64,000 bases of DNA. Origin: Sceloporus undulatus (lineage: Eukaryota > Chordata > Lepidosauria > Squamata > Phrynosomatidae). The translations under genes were made by a program, and so were the position numbers. The DNA lies in assembly GCF_019175285.1 (NCBI RefSeq), contig NC_056528.1, forward strand, positions 13,507,961-13,571,960, read 5' to 3'. Position 1 is the stretch's first letter. Each line of letters begins with the position of its first letter. This document shows positions 11,274-23,385 of the stretch, piece after piece. The notes beneath the pieces are model-generated. The model did no database searches. It was not told the DNA's origin and saw only the letters and a program-made list of their open reading frames with translations.

Positions 11274-12026
11274 ATGGTCTGCTGCTGGCGCCGGTTCCGC
11301 GCGTCGCTGCTTTGGGCGCATGTTTCGCACCGAGCTCCCGGTCCGACTCTAGCGCCCATCATCCCCAGGAGGCGGTGGCTCAGCGCCAGACCGGCCCCGG
11401 AGCCCAGGATGGAGTACCAGGTGAGCAGCAGGAGGGCTTCTTCGCAGAAGAGGGCCAGGCCTCCCCTGGTTGCATCATCCTCAGGACGGAGAGGGAAAGG
11501 GAAAGGCGCGCCACGTGGGAACCCAGGATATATAAAGCCCAGGCGGAATGAATGGGGGGAAGAAAACACCCTTCTTTCAGTCACTGGGTTTTGTCTGGTT
11601 TTGTAGGCCGCCTTTCCTCCCTTGGGAAGGGAAGGCGGACCCCAAAAACCAAAGGATCTGGATTTGTAGGAAAGTCTTCTAAAGGAAATAGGGCTGTGAT
11701 TGGACATTTGGCTTATATGCCGCCTTTCCCCCAAAACGAGGGTCCCTCGAGGCGGATTACAGCCACTGGGGAAGAAAGCCTTTAAAAAGAAATAGAGGTC
11801 AAGGTTGGAAATTTGGTCCGGAGGTCTGTCGCCTTTCCTCCCAAAACAGGGAGCTGTCAAGGCGGATTACAGTCATTTAGGAAGAAAAGCAACCCCAAAA
11901 GCCAGAAACCAAAGGTCTAGAAGCAGTGCATGGATTTGCAAGAGATTGGAAATTTAATTGATAGGCCACTTTCCCTCCCAAAACAGGGAGCTGTCAAGGC
12001 GGATTACAGACATTTGGAAAGGAATA

Positions 12027-12059
<33 letters not shown>

Positions 12060-15000
12060 GAAAGGCAGCCCCAAAACCCAAAGGATATGAATTTGTAAGA
12101 AAGTCATGAATCTGACCCCCAAAAATGTGTTTATTAAGAAATTGTTGAAAAATTGGGTTGCTGGGTAGATTTTTGGTGTCGGACGATGGCTCTGGGTTCG
12201 AATCCCATAGGATTGCCCATAGAAACCCATTGGATGAACTTGGGGAAATCACACTCTCTCAGCCTCAGAGGATGCCAATGGCAAACTTTAGCTGGAGAAA
12301 TGGGCCAAGAAAGCCCTGTGATAGCTTTGCCTTAGAGTCGCCATAGAAGGCACACAGCAACAAACTTCAATGAGACACATGGCAACCGTGCCCATCTTCC
12401 ACAACCAAAGGCTGATGGGATTTGCAGTCAAAGGTCCCAAGTTAATGAAATGTAGCCCACTTTTATAATATTTGCGTTCTCCGTCTTTTCTTCGCCAATG
12501 TCCCTAGAGCCTCCCAGTTTCTCTCTCTTTCTCTCTCTAGGCTTCTTTCCAGTGATTTGAACCCGCAACTCGTGCCGCTTTTGCCGACCTCAGTCCATCC
12601 CCATGTGACTTATCCCATCTGCGCCTAATTTTACAGTTTCAATGGCTGATTTAATAAGAGCAGAAGAGGAAATTAAGGAAGGGTCACGAGGAAATTGAAA
12701 ACGGGATCTTGCTAAAACGTTCCTTCCTTTCTCCATTTCCTCATTCACTTCTTTCATGACGGACTTTTGACATTTCCAGCTCAGTCTTGGGATTTGTTTC
12801 TCCGGCGTGTTATTTATGTGCCTTATTTCATTTTAATGCCGCTTTCCCCCAGAAAGGGACCCAAGGCCTTATCATTTGGTTTTTACTCCGCAAGCGTTTA
12901 GTGCCATGCTCCTTTTTCTCATAACCCTTTGCAAATTCACTCTATCTATTTGTTTTAACCAGAGGTTGGCTATTCTTTATCAGAACCTGGCAACACATTA
13001 ACAACATGAAGTTGGAATTTAATCCGGAGGAAAGCAAAGTGTGGCACTTGAGGAAGTGTGTTAATCTGCAAAGAGGTCTGTTGATGATACCAAGAGGCAT
13101 TAAAAAGAAGCCTTGGTGCACATGTGGCCCTTGACTGTTGCATTTGTTGTTGTTGTTACTGCATGCCATGACTTGTGGCAACCCAAAAATGGCCCTATCT
13201 TGGGATTTTCTTGCCAAGGTTGGTTCAGAGGAGATTTGCCATTGCTTTCCCCTGTGGCTGAGAAAGTGTGCCATGCCCATGGTCACTCACTAGGTTTGGA
13301 CATCCCTGATGCATTGCAATGGGGGATGATGGATGGACGGACGGCACGGTGTGTGTTGTTGTAGCGTTGCCCAAAACCTGACTCCCCGGCGGGCTCAGCA
13401 TATGTACAGTATGGCTGCAAATCCATGCCAGGAATTCCAGTATTCTACATACAAGGCTAAGAAGCTGGTTCTTTTTATAGAAGCTGGCTATTCGCTTACA
13501 TGCACCCAGCCTGCAGCAATGGTGCAGCCTATTTTTAAGTTCCTCTTCTGCATGAGACACGGACGGATTCCTCCCTCCGAATGCCAAGGCTGGCATTGCA
13601 ACGCCCAGCATCCTCTGCTGCCAGGACATAGAAGGAACTGTACTCAGGAATGTGGAGAGGAGGTGAGATGGGGCCATAGGCAGCCTGGATGCGTACGCAC
13701 ATTGGCCTAAACCCTGGCTTCGTTGTTGTTGTGTGCCTTCAGGTCATTTGCAACTTATGGCAACCCTATTGTGGGATTTTCTTGGAAAGGTTTGTCCAGA
13801 GCAGGTTTTGCCATTGCCTTCCCCTGAGGCTGAGAGAGTGTGACTTATTTCCCAAGCTGGAAATTGCACCCTGGTCTCTGTGGGAAACAATTTATACGGC
13901 TGCAGGTTGTAGTTGGCCCTCCACATTTGCTCTCCACATTTGCAGATTGGGTTATTTTCAGGTTTGATTATTTTCTGATTTGATGAATATGTTCTCTCTA
14001 GGAATCTCTACATCCTCCGGCGCAACTCTGCCGGAAGTTGACCATAGAGTTATGCTGGAGGACCTAGAGAAAACACTCCTGTAGGCATGTGTAGTTCCTA
14101 TAGTCCAATTCTATGGTCCTTGTCGGGCAGATATTGACCATAGAGTTGCGTTAGAGGACCTAGAAATTCCTAGAGAGGTGAACAAATGCAAGTGGTTTTC
14201 TATTTGTGGTTTTCCCACTTTCACGGTGGTCCTATGCTACCCCAGCGAATGTTGAGAGCCCACTGTACATGGTTTTCGTGTTTCCCATAAGTGAGGACTT
14301 CTATATACTAACTGTTAATATGTATGTATGTATGTATATATATGTATGTATGTATATTCACTTTCCGTTTATCCATTCGCAATCTAGGACGCCATTCGGA
14401 CTTTGAACACGCTCCAGACCAATGCCAGCTACTTAGAACAAGTGAAGCGGGAAAGAGGAGACCCTCAGGCGCAGTTGGAAGCCATGACAGGTTTCTTGGA
14501 ACGGAGCGGCTTGAAGGTGAGGCGTGCGCACAAGGGACACCATCTTGTTTTTCCTTCTTTTCAGGCATGAGAAAGAGGAGGGTCTGCCAACAAACGCCGT
14601 GGTTCTTTGTTTTTCCGCTCTCGGTGCCTGACGCTAATGGAGGGGAGGCAGAGAAGGGGAAAGTATCCAAAAAAAGCAACCCACTGATAAGATAATTCTC
14701 TGCCTTTTTTGTCTTGCAGGTCAGAGACCTGGATCAACTAAACATTATTCACGTCACTGGAACAAAGGGCAAGGTAAGTCAGCCGCGGAGGGCAATAACA
14801 AGTGGAGGGACTTTGAAAGTACAGTGCAGGACGGGGGCATCCATCCATTGGACGCCAATGCGGGGCTGCGTTTGCAGTGCAGCAATAATGCAGTTTAATG
14901 TTGCTTTGGCTGCCATGGCTCCATGCTATAAAATCCTGGCATTTGTAATGTTGTGAGATAGAGCTCTGGTGTCACGGCAAACTACAGTGGGTCCTTGTTA

Positions 15001-18000
15001 TCCTCTGGGGTTTGGTTCCAGAATCCCCCATGGATAACAAAATCCGTGGATGCTCAAGTCCCATGAAATACAATGGCATGGCAAAATGGTGTCCCTTATA
15101 TAAAATGGAAAATCAAGGTTTGCTATTTGGAATTGATACTTTTTTGGGATAGTTTTGAGCCATGGATGCTTCATAAAAAAAATCTGTGGATAAGGAGGGC
15201 CAACTGTACAAATCCCAGGATTCCATAGCACTACGCCATAGCGGTTAAAGCAGCATCAAACTGCATTATTTCTGTGGTGCAGATGCAGCCATGGATTTGA
15301 GTACATATGTATAGATACACAGCGAGCCAGTGTGATACATTGTTGGAGTCCAGGAGACTAGGGTTCGGGTCAGAAAATGGTCCAAATGTTACTTTACTAG
15401 CCACACAACGGTGTTGATTTGCATGATTTCTAACCAGCAAACTAGCATCCTACTAGAAGGATGTGTTTGGCTGGCTTTCACCATTTGGTAACCCTTTCCC
15501 CATCCCTTTAGGGCTCCGCTTGTGCCTTCACGGAACGCGTTCTCCGCAACTATGGCTTAAAGACCGGTTTCTACAGGTAAGGGCTACTATAGATATAGAT
15601 AAACGTGGCTCTGTCTCATACACAAAGGCTGCAGTCCAACATCTCAGCGTAGCATAAATATCCACATGTAAAGATGCACATGGCACTACACAACCCTCAT
15701 GCAGAAAACAAGAGACATGCCTCAATGTGCTCAATCGATGAGTGAATTGCTGATAAGAAGCCCAGCACATTTCAGCCTTTGTGTGCTGAAACTCCCACAC
15801 CGCATGCTGTTCTTTTTGTACAGTAAACAATGTGAGGATTTCAACCCCAGAAATTTCTCAACTTGCATTTCAAGCATCCTCTGGAAAATGGCCCTGGAGA
15901 GCCCATGAAGGCCAAAACGTGTTTCATTAGCAAATCATTCATAGTAAAATCATTGCACAATAAGCGATGTACACGATGGCTGTATGTGCAATTGCCTCTG
16001 CTGCTTTCAGCAAAATAAATATGCTGTGTTCTGGCTAATGATTTGCCCCAAAGTGTGACTTACGCGTGCATATTTCACTACCAAAATGCCACCCATTTTC
16101 CATCTTTCCATCACCTCCTGTAAGATGCTACATGAGCTCCCCATGATCCTTTTTGTCACCTTCATCTGCTCCAGGATTCCTGGGTCATCCTTCTTCTGCC
16201 TTCCCCCCACCTAAAATAAATTGATTCAGGACTTAATTGATTCTTGCCATCTCTCTCCCAAGTTCTCCGCATCTGGTCCAAGTTCGTGAGAGGATCCGGA
16301 TTAATGGGCAGCCCATCAGCAAGGAGCTTTTCAGCAAATACTTCTGGCAGGTCTACAACCGTCTCGAGGAGACCAAGGTGAGTGGTGCCAAATGGGTCCT
16401 TTTCCATTGTGGGACCTTATGTCTTTGCGCCAGCCCACTGAGAAACCCATCACTTTCCTTAATGCATGCTGTTCAGATGACTCACATGTTTTGATATAAG
16501 GCACATACTTTATTTTAAAAATTGATTTTATATGCTTTGAGAGATTCAGTTTGTTTGCGCCGATGCAGCTGCAAAATAATTGGGCTGAAAAGCAAAATCA
16601 GAGCTTGCCTGCGGCACAAATCGCTACAGTTCTCATAAGTATAAGCATTTGTGGAAAAAGCAAATACAATTTCTGAAACAAATTTTATAAGATAGAACCA
16701 CTGCAAAACATCCACATCAGATAGATAGATAGATAGATAGATAGATAGGCAGGCATCCAGAGTTAAATGTCTGTTTCAGCCAAATGCATAAACCCGTACA
16801 TGAACTTGAGTGACTAAACATCACGATCTCTGAAGTGTACACTGTGTAAAGTATTCAGTATGGCTGAATATTGAATGACCAAGGATAGGCTTTTGATAAG
16901 GATAGGGCCTAGGTTGCCAAGTGTTAAATCCTGTCTTCCTAACAAGTCTTCTTTCCCATAGGATTCCAGCCATGTTGCCATGCCTGCTTACTTCCGTTTC
17001 CTCACTATCATGGCTTTCCACGTTTTTTTGCAGGAAAAGGTAAGCTTACTCTTTTCTTGCCAGATTTTCTTTTGCTTTGTCCAATGGTTTTATCAAGGAA
17101 AGACCTTTGGGCCCCAAATGTGGCCCAAGAGAGTAAGGATGCCTAAGAACCTATGGGCAAATTTCCATTAGAGAGTTATAGCCTCTCAAGAGAAATGATC
17201 AAATTAGTTCTTCATTTCCATCAGGGATGGGCAGCCCTTCACATCTTTTTGGGCTGCCGCTCCCATGTTTATTTTACCATGCTTTGTTTTAAGCTGCATT
17301 TTAACAGAATGGGTTCCATATTGAGAGAAAGGTGGGATCAAAATAAATAAATAAATAAATAATAGTAATAACAACAACATTTATTTATATCTTGCCTCTT
17401 CCGTTTGGAAATAAATAAATGCTCCTTTGTTTGTTTGCTTTTTTATCCCAGGTTGACTTAGCTGTGCTGGAAGTTGGCATCGGTGGTGCGTATGACTGCA
17501 CCAATATCGTCAGGTAAGATCACAATGGTGTTAATTTTGCTGTGAGACACTAGACCACCTGCTTTGGAGGTTGTTTTCGTCCTCTGATCCCAGGGACAGC
17601 TCCCATGCCAATGGAACAGTTAATCTAACCTTAAATGCAAATCCTGGACAAGCAAAGAAAATGGTGAAGCATTTTTCTTTTGCACTTGCTAAACTATTGC
17701 GTAGGGTTGTGAATGGCATGTCTCCATTTCCTGAGGTCTGCAGCTTTGCTGAGAACTGTCTTCCCTCTTCGTCTTCCTTCCTTTTCCTTCCCAGGAAACC
17801 AGTTGTCTGTGGCATCTCCGCTCTGGGCATTGACCACACCAGTATCCTGGGGGACACCATTGAGAAGATCGCCTGGCAGAAGGGTGGCATCTTCAAGGTA
17901 AAAGCAGTGCCCTGAGGCAGTAGTCAGCCTTGAGCAGAAGAATCTACTTAACCTACTTAACCAGTATTTCAGGGTTTGCTTGTACTCCTTGGAGATAGCA

Positions 18001-21000
18001 CCAGTTCTGGCAGCTAAAGGCATTTATTAGAGCTAATTGCTATTTCACACAGACCAAGACTGACAAATCTGTGGCCCTGATGTATGTGGAACTACCATTC
18101 CCATCAGTCATAGGTGATTTTCAGACGGTGGAAGAAAAGCTGGGAGTAAAAGGTATACTCCCAGCATAACCGTGCCATAGTACTGAATATTTTGACACGT
18201 CACACTGAATATTTTCAGACTCATTGCGCTCATCCAGGACTTATCCGGTGAAAATCCAGGACTGCTCCAGCAACAAACCATTCATGGGGAAGTCTCATGA
18301 ATGGTTGCTGGAGCATTCCTGGATCCTCACTGGATAAGACTTGGATGAAAGCGACTTTGTCTGAAAATATTCAGCGTGATTATGTTGGGAGTACGCCTTT
18401 TACTCCCAGTTTTTTCTCCTGTCTGAAAACCTCCATTGCAAGTTAAGCCAGTAGTGCACATAATAATTCATCACTGATATGGCGAGAAAATGGTCCTCCA
18501 TTCCTAGCACAGATGGTGAAGTGATAGGATCCTGGTACCATTTTAACTGCTTCATCCTATAGTATCCTGGGATTTGTAATTTTACAAGGTCTTCAGCCTG
18601 ATCTGCCAAAGAGTGATGCTGCCTCACGAAACCAAAAACCCCAGGCTTCTGTAGGATGATGGAGTCAGGACAGTTAAAGTGGTGTCAAACTGCATTATTT
18701 CTATAGTGAAGATGCACCCTGAGTGTTCTTGGCTTTCCTTCCAGCCTGGAGTACCGGCGTTCACTGTGCCACAGCCCGACCGGCCCTTAACTGTATTGAG
18801 AGAGCGAGCTCAGAAGATCTCAGTAAGCAGACCTGGGTGTCACTAGCAGCCTATATAGCCCACCTGTGGGCCACATGCTATAAACAGGAGCTGGTTTGGG
18901 ACCCCACCATGGGTAATCTTGCACCTGCGTGTTGCACCAGGTCACTCATCTGTGGTGACCAGGCATGTAGATGGCCACAAGGTTGATGTTGGATGTGTCA
19001 CTTGGTGCAGTGGTTAACCGAAGGGTCCTTTTTGCCACCCGTAGTGTCCACTCTACCTGTGCCCTGACTTGGATGCTTTTGAAGAGGAAGAGAAGCCCCT
19101 TCAGTTGGGTTTGGCAGGCGACCATCAACGCTCAAACGCTGCCTTGGCCCTCCAGCTCTCCCACACGTGGCTTGGGCAGAATGGATATTTGGGTAAGGGT
19201 GAAACAGTTTTCTGTAATATATTTAGAAGTGGAAATATTGCTGTTGCTGTTATATATCTTCTCAAAAGCGAAGCTTGGGAAGCCTTTGACTGCTTTTGCA
19301 AGTCGCAACATGCTATGTTGCTTGACATCTGACTTGTTGGGATCTGCAAATCCACTTCTCCTAATGAGCCATTTTTAAAACTGAAAATTTTTAAGGAAAG
19401 GACTTTTGAGAAAGTGCTTCAGTGCTTTGAATTGCACTCTTTTTAAACTGCTTTTTATCCTTTTCGAAATGTATGTTTTAAATTGCTTTTATTTAGTTGC
19501 TAGCTTAGTTCTGTTTCAGTGTTGACCTTTTCTCTCTCTTTAACTGCGTTGTCATCATTTTAATTTGTGAATTACTTTGAGTTCTAGTTATGGCAAGAAG
19601 GCAGGGTATTATTAACAGCAACAGGCCTAAATACTCTGCCAGAGCCTGAAAAGATAGTAAAAAACGATGGAGTAAAAATCCTGTGGGACTTTTAACAGAG
19701 TGACAAGCAATGGGAACATAATATGCTTAGCATGATTCTAGTTGGCAAAAAGAAAGCTTGGATTATAGATGGTGGCAAATCCCAAGGGACAGCAGAATCG
19801 AAGACAAAGGGAAGGACAAGATGATGAAATATTGAGACCTACGAATGGAGAGTCAATGCCTATGGGAAAAGAAAAGAGTTGTGATGCTAGGCGCTCTGGG
19901 AGCAATTCCAGACAGAAGGAAAAAACATTTCAGTGAAATCCCCATAGCTAGGACCACAAGAAAGCAATGGCCAAAAAGTGACAATATTTAGAAGAGGCTG
20001 CATTGCCTGATGATACCTCCCTGGCTCTGGATTCTTGCATGGAAACACTAGTGGTCCAGAGCTTCTGTTGGTAACAACCAGTAGACAATGAAAATAGTAT
20101 TTAATAATAGTAATAATATTAATAGGCTTTATTAAACTGCATTAACTGCCATGTATCTGTTTGAATAGATATCACTGAGCCGAAAGGCCCCTGTCCTGAC
20201 TCAGAGCTGCTGGCAAAGAGACCTCCACCTGTGGCCCCTGCCTTCAAGCTGGACAAAGCAATGGTGCAAGGTAAAGTCTTTGCTTCATTGGTGCTGCCAT
20301 TAAATTTTAAACTAAGCTCCTGAATTTCAGGATTTTCCAATGCTCCGGCTGATCTTAAGCTATTGCTCTCCCTCAGCCTGACCACCCTCACAGAGGGTTG
20401 GTTTGAGGAGGAGAGCTGCATATGCCCCCTTTTCTCCTTGATGGAGAAAAGACAGGAGGTTGTTGCTTTGCTGTTGTTGTGTGCCTTTGAGTCATTTCCG
20501 ACTTGCAGCGACCCTAAGGTGAACCTATCATGGGGTTTTCTTGTGCTGGTCGCCGGAGTTAAATTTCAAACCTACGTTTGTGGAAAGTGGGTTTGCTAGA
20601 ACGCCGGAAGGGGAAGCTTGCTCAGTTGGCTGCTCTCTGTGTTTCGGTCCCTAGGCCTGCAGGAAACGGTGTGGTTAGGCCGCAACCAGGTGCTGCATCA
20701 TGGCCCAGTGACGTGGTACATTGATGGCGCTCACACCACCACCAGCATCCAGGCCTGCGTCCGCTGGTTTCACCAGGCTGCCCTGAACGAGAAAAAGACG
20801 GCGGAGTAAGTAACGCTTTCCAGAAGAAAGGATTGGGTGCCTGTTGGGGGTTCTTTGATTTCAAACAAATGCTGGAAACATCAGAATGAGGTAGGCTTAT
20901 TCATTCATTTATGGTGGAATTGCGAATATGCTAGACAACGTTGGAAGAAAATACACAATGTTGTCTCAAGAATCATAGTGTGCAAAGAAAGTCTTGGTGC

Positions 21001-23385
21001 TAAATTCTACCTCCTAGGTGTGATTACTAATACGCAAATAGAAATGAAATATGGGGAGCTCATCTTTGTCCAATATGTAGAGCAATCTTTTAGCACCTTT
21101 GAGAATCATTGAAAGAAATAAATTAGCAGCATGAGCTTTCCTAGACTTCAGTTTACTTCCTCAGATGCATTTGGTGGAGTGGAAGCCAGGCCCAGACCTA
21201 CTGTATATATCCCTTGGTATGTGAGGATGTCAATACAATATTTGTGCAGACATTGAAGAATGGTTGTATAAGACTATTGGACCATGTAGCTATAGATAAA
21301 CTCACATGTATGTTAAGGGGAAAGAACTGGGAAAAGCAAAAACAAAAAATATGATTGGGAACCTTTGATAGAGTTTCTGGTGAAAGACTATGGAGGAGAA
21401 GATGAAAGTAAATCTTTGGTGAAAGCAAGAATATGGTATATAGGTATAAAATAAGCATATATAATGTCACTCCAGTTAAGGGAATTGGGAGAGGGTTGTG
21501 ATAAATAAAGAATTAGTTCTTAAAAGAATAAATAATCATGGTGACTAAAGCTTAACGTAGCACTCAGGAAGTCTGACTCTTTGTATATATACATTTTATG
21601 CTTAGGATTGATATTATGGCCTGTATGTGTTTTATATATTGTAAACGCTAATAAAAAATAAAAGTTGAGAAAAAGAAATGGGGAACAAAACTCCCCCAAA
21701 TCACAACCAAAATGAAGGTGGCAACAATATTTAATAGAGCCCTCTCTCTTTTCCCTTTGCAGTGGTTCTGAGGTGCGTGTGCTTCTCTTCAATGCGACAG
21801 GCGACCGGGATACGGCTGCTTTGTTAAAGCTGCTGCTGGTGAGGGCATCTGTGGTCTTCTTTAAAAAACATATTTCCTCATATTATCAATTCATTTGGAT
21901 GGGTGGAAACTATGTGACAACCAGGGGCATTGCATGATTGCATGGGATTAAAAAGCTCTTCTGTAGAAACAAACACACTCTGTGCAAAGAGCTTGCTCTT
22001 GGGCAATATTTTACTACACCTGCGCATATATCAAAGCACTTGACAAAAGTCCTTCCTCCACTGTGTATATCTTCAGCTGCTTATCTGAACTTGTGTGCAA
22101 AAGCTGCCTCCCAGCTTTGTCCTTTTAATTATTTGTAAATTATTATTATATCCTGCCTTTCTCCCAATATAGGGACTTAAGGGGGCAAACAAGTATAAAA
22201 TGATGGTACATACCACCACTGCCAATGCTGATACTTCTCTTCATTCCATCATACTTAGCAACAGATTTTTGCATAGCTTATTGTATACCATTATCTGAAA
22301 CGGTATCTTTTAAGAAAGATTTGCTTTGTGTGTGATTGAATCAAATGCCAGCCTGGTTCCTTTTAGAAGCAACAACAACAACAACAATGTAGTGGCTTTA
22401 AGTGGCTTTTGACTTAGGATGACAATCACAGAGTTTTCTTGGTAAAATTTGCCTTTGCCTCCCTCTGAGGCTGAGAAAGTGTGACTTGCCGAAGGTCTCT
22501 CAGCGGGGTTTCCATTGGCCGAGTGGCGGGTCATATCCTAGTCTCCAGAGTCATATACCAATGTTCACACCACTACATCATCATCATCATCATCATCATC
22601 ATCATTATTATTATTATTATTATTATTAACCTTTATTTATAAAGCGCTGTAAATTTACACCACCCTTGGATCTCTGCAGTGCTGTTTAAAACGTCTTTGC
22701 ATCATTGCTGATCTTTATTTCTGTTGTGTTTTCAGCCCTGCCAGTTCGACTATGCTGTCTTCTGCCCCAACTTCACCGAGGTGTCTACTGTTGGGAATGC
22801 AGGTTGGCCTTTTATTCACAAAACCATCTCCAAAAGGGCTACAACATTCATAGTTGTAGTCTGAAAAAAAATAACTTCTGGGTTCTGGCATCGCTCTGCC
22901 TTCTCTCTCCTTTTTCTCACTCTTACTATTCTTTCCTTGGCTTTTCAGACCAGCAAAATTTCAACGTCACCCTGGAGAACGTCTTGACCCGCTGCCTACA
23001 GAACCAGAGCCACTGGAACCGCCTGATGGAGGCCAAGGTGGGCCAAGACCCTTGGCTCTCTGCCGCTTCGGAGACGGAGGGCGTAGGGGGCTGGCTGAAG
23101 CAGGTCCCTCTCCACGGCCCACCCCTCTTCGCGCCTCCCTCGGCACGACCGCTCAACACCAACTCCTTGGTCTTCCCCTGCGTTTCCCATGCCTTGCAGT
23201 GGATCACCCAGGGCAGGGACCCACACTTCCAGCCTCCGGCTCCCAGAGGCCAGCACCCTCATCCTGTGGCCAGCAGTGGCGCCGTCTTACTCAAGGAGGC
23301 AGCCACTGTGCGTGTTCTGGTGACGGGCAGCTTGCACTTGGTGGGTGCCGTCTTGAAGCTGCTGGACCAATCTCTTTCGCAGTAG
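11274..23385 (+). CDS. FPGS: FPGS, folylpolyglutamate synthase (mitochondrial and cytosolic starts)
   Basis: FPGS adds glutamates to folates with ATP, trapping them in cytosol and mitochondria. Coding exons are 11274-11420, 14388-14516, 14720-14773, 15512-15576, 16263-16377, 16962-17039, 17452-17513, 17795-17897, 18745-18822, 19045-19192, 20169-20270, 20655-20805, 21763-21838, 22736-22802 and 22949-23385. They sum to 1812 nt, giving 603 residues (human 587), with phase consistent throughout. Motifs are the ATP loop [17 protein letters not shown] across exons 3/4, [82 protein letters not shown] and the C-terminal [11 protein letters not shown]. Met1 opens an Arg-rich amphipathic leader ([14 protein letters not shown]), a mitochondrial signal. 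Met46 (11409, MEYQ) matches the human cytosolic start. Exon 11 is poorly conserved and has a weak acceptor, and exon 14 uses a non-consensus donor (gttggc). Confidence 0.96.
11600..12112. repeat. Tandem, diverged LINE-tail-like repeats in FPGS intron 1
   Basis: Four copies of 'cgcctttcctcccaaaacag' / 'caaggcggattacagtcat' text occur near 11605, 11720, 11830 and 11970, about 110-140 bp apart. Similar phrases end CR1/L2-like LINEs in reptiles, but here they repeat in a row. An (ATT)n tract lies at 12027-12057. Confidence 0.6.
12168..12366 (+). mobile_element. tRNA-type SINE (common family)
   Basis: B-box region 'ctgggttcgaatcccat', then 'gaaacccattggatgaactt', 'cacactctctcagcctcag', 'gtcgccatagaaggcacac' and a CAA-rich tail. 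Confidence 0.8.
12380..13140. other. FPGS intron 1 stretch, little recognisable
   Basis: Only a short LINE-tail-like phrase (gccgctttcccccagaaagg) near 12838 stands out. Confidence 0.5.
13143..13303 (-). mobile_element. tRNA-type SINE fragment (common family)
   Basis: Reverse-oriented body: 'gggattttcttgccaaggtt' and 'ctgagaaagtgtgcc', with a GTT-rich tail at the low-coordinate end. The tRNA-like head is missing. Confidence 0.75.
13722..13895 (-). mobile_element. tRNA-type SINE fragment (common family)
   Basis: 'gttgttgttgtgtgccttca', 'gggattttcttggaaagg' and 'gctgagagagtgtgactt' in reverse order of the element. The head is degraded. Confidence 0.8.
13911..14265. mobile_element. Tc1/mariner-type MITE, family A (best copy)
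   Basis: The left end 'agttggccctccacatttgc' and the reverse complement of the right end (cagtgggctctcaacattcg) form imperfect terminal inverted repeats, each next to TA. The inside is also partly palindromic ('ttgaccatagagtt' occurs twice, with 'ctggaggacctagag'). It encodes nothing and would depend on a helper transposase. Confidence 0.75.
14318..14356. repeat. (TATG)n microsatellite next to FPGS exon 2
   Basis: TATG units end about 30 bp before the exon 2 acceptor. Confidence 0.85.
14866..15292. mobile_element. Family B MITE split by a Tigger-like MITE
   Basis: The family B halves are 14866-14984 and 15207-15292. Between them, 14985-15206 (222 bp) starts cagtgggtccttgttatcc and ends in the reverse of cagttggccctccttatcc, and is flanked by TA on both sides. 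The inner text ('tggttccagaatcccccat', 'ggatgctcaagtccc', 'cccttatataaaatgg') is that of pogo/Tigger-derived MITEs. Family B was therefore in place before the Tigger-like insertion. Confidence 0.85.
16717..16750. repeat. (GATA)n microsatellite
   Basis: About eight GATA units in FPGS intron 5. Confidence 0.9.
17338..17400. repeat. (ATAA)n plus LINE-tail-like phrase
   Basis: (AATA)n is followed by 'catttatttatatcttgcc', the phrase that ends several squamate LINE fragments. FPGS intron 6. Confidence 0.6.
18113..18433. mobile_element. Full-length foldback MITE in FPGS intron 8
   Basis: About 320 bp, almost wholly palindromic. The left arm begins 'gattttcagacggtgg', 'ctgggagtaaaaggtatact'. The right arm is its complement ('ccttttactcccagtttt', 'gtctgaaaacc'). 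The axis is near 18275-18300, where 'cattcatggggaagtctcatg' meets its reverse. No coding capacity. I could not assign a superfamily or a clear target duplication. Confidence 0.8.
18535..18722. repeat. Family B MITE, diverged
   Basis: Right end 'ttaaagtggtgtcaaactgc', 'attatttctatagtgaagat', plus inner 'tatcctgggatttgtaatt'. It ends about 20 bp before FPGS exon 9. Confidence 0.75.
19640..20010 (+). mobile_element. Decayed R2/R4-type LINE 3' fragment
   Basis: In broken frames the translation gives pieces such as KILWDF, followed by a segment resembling the Ile/Val-Ile-Asp stretch and 'GALGAIP', the C-terminal pattern of R2/R4-like LINE reverse transcriptases. It is truncated and frameshifted, within FPGS intron 10. 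The family call is from memory of those motifs. Confidence 0.45.
20464..20545 (-). repeat. tRNA-type SINE 3' fragment
   Basis: Only 'gttgttgtgtgcctttgagt', 'catttccgacttgcagcgac' and 'atcatggggttttcttg' remain. FPGS intron 11. Confidence 0.75.
20856..21680 (+). mobile_element. L1-like LINE, 5'-truncated 3' end
   Basis: The first about 170 bp can be read as [19 protein letters not shown], the Cys/His-Trp-Trp-x-Cys motif near the ORF2 C-terminus of L1-type LINEs. An AT-rich 3' UTR-like segment follows, ending in 'cgctaataaaaaataaaag'. A second repeat (family D) appears to have inserted around 21060-21190. Sits in FPGS intron 12 in the sense orientation. Confidence 0.7.
21060..21190. repeat. 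Family D repeat nested in the L1-like LINE
   Basis: 'tagcacctttgagaatcatt', 'gaaagaaataaattagcagc' and 'atgagctttcctagacttca' match copies at 37095-37265 and 42939-43157. L1-like text resumes afterwards. Confidence 0.65.
22140..22200. repeat. LINE-tail-like fragment
   Basis: 'attatatcctgcctttctcc' followed by a 'gggacttaaggggg' variant. FPGS intron 13. Confidence 0.5.
22372..22627 (-). mobile_element. tRNA-type SINE followed by (CAT)n(ATT)n
   Basis: SINE at about 22372-22576 in reverse, with 'gctgagaaagtgtgacttgc' and 'tagtctccagagtcatatac'. Microsatellite at 22576-22627. FPGS intron 13. Confidence 0.8.

Noticed and set aside
20856-21680. An intact LINE
   Set aside because: Only the last part of ORF2 and a 3' UTR-like tail are present, and another repeat interrupts it.
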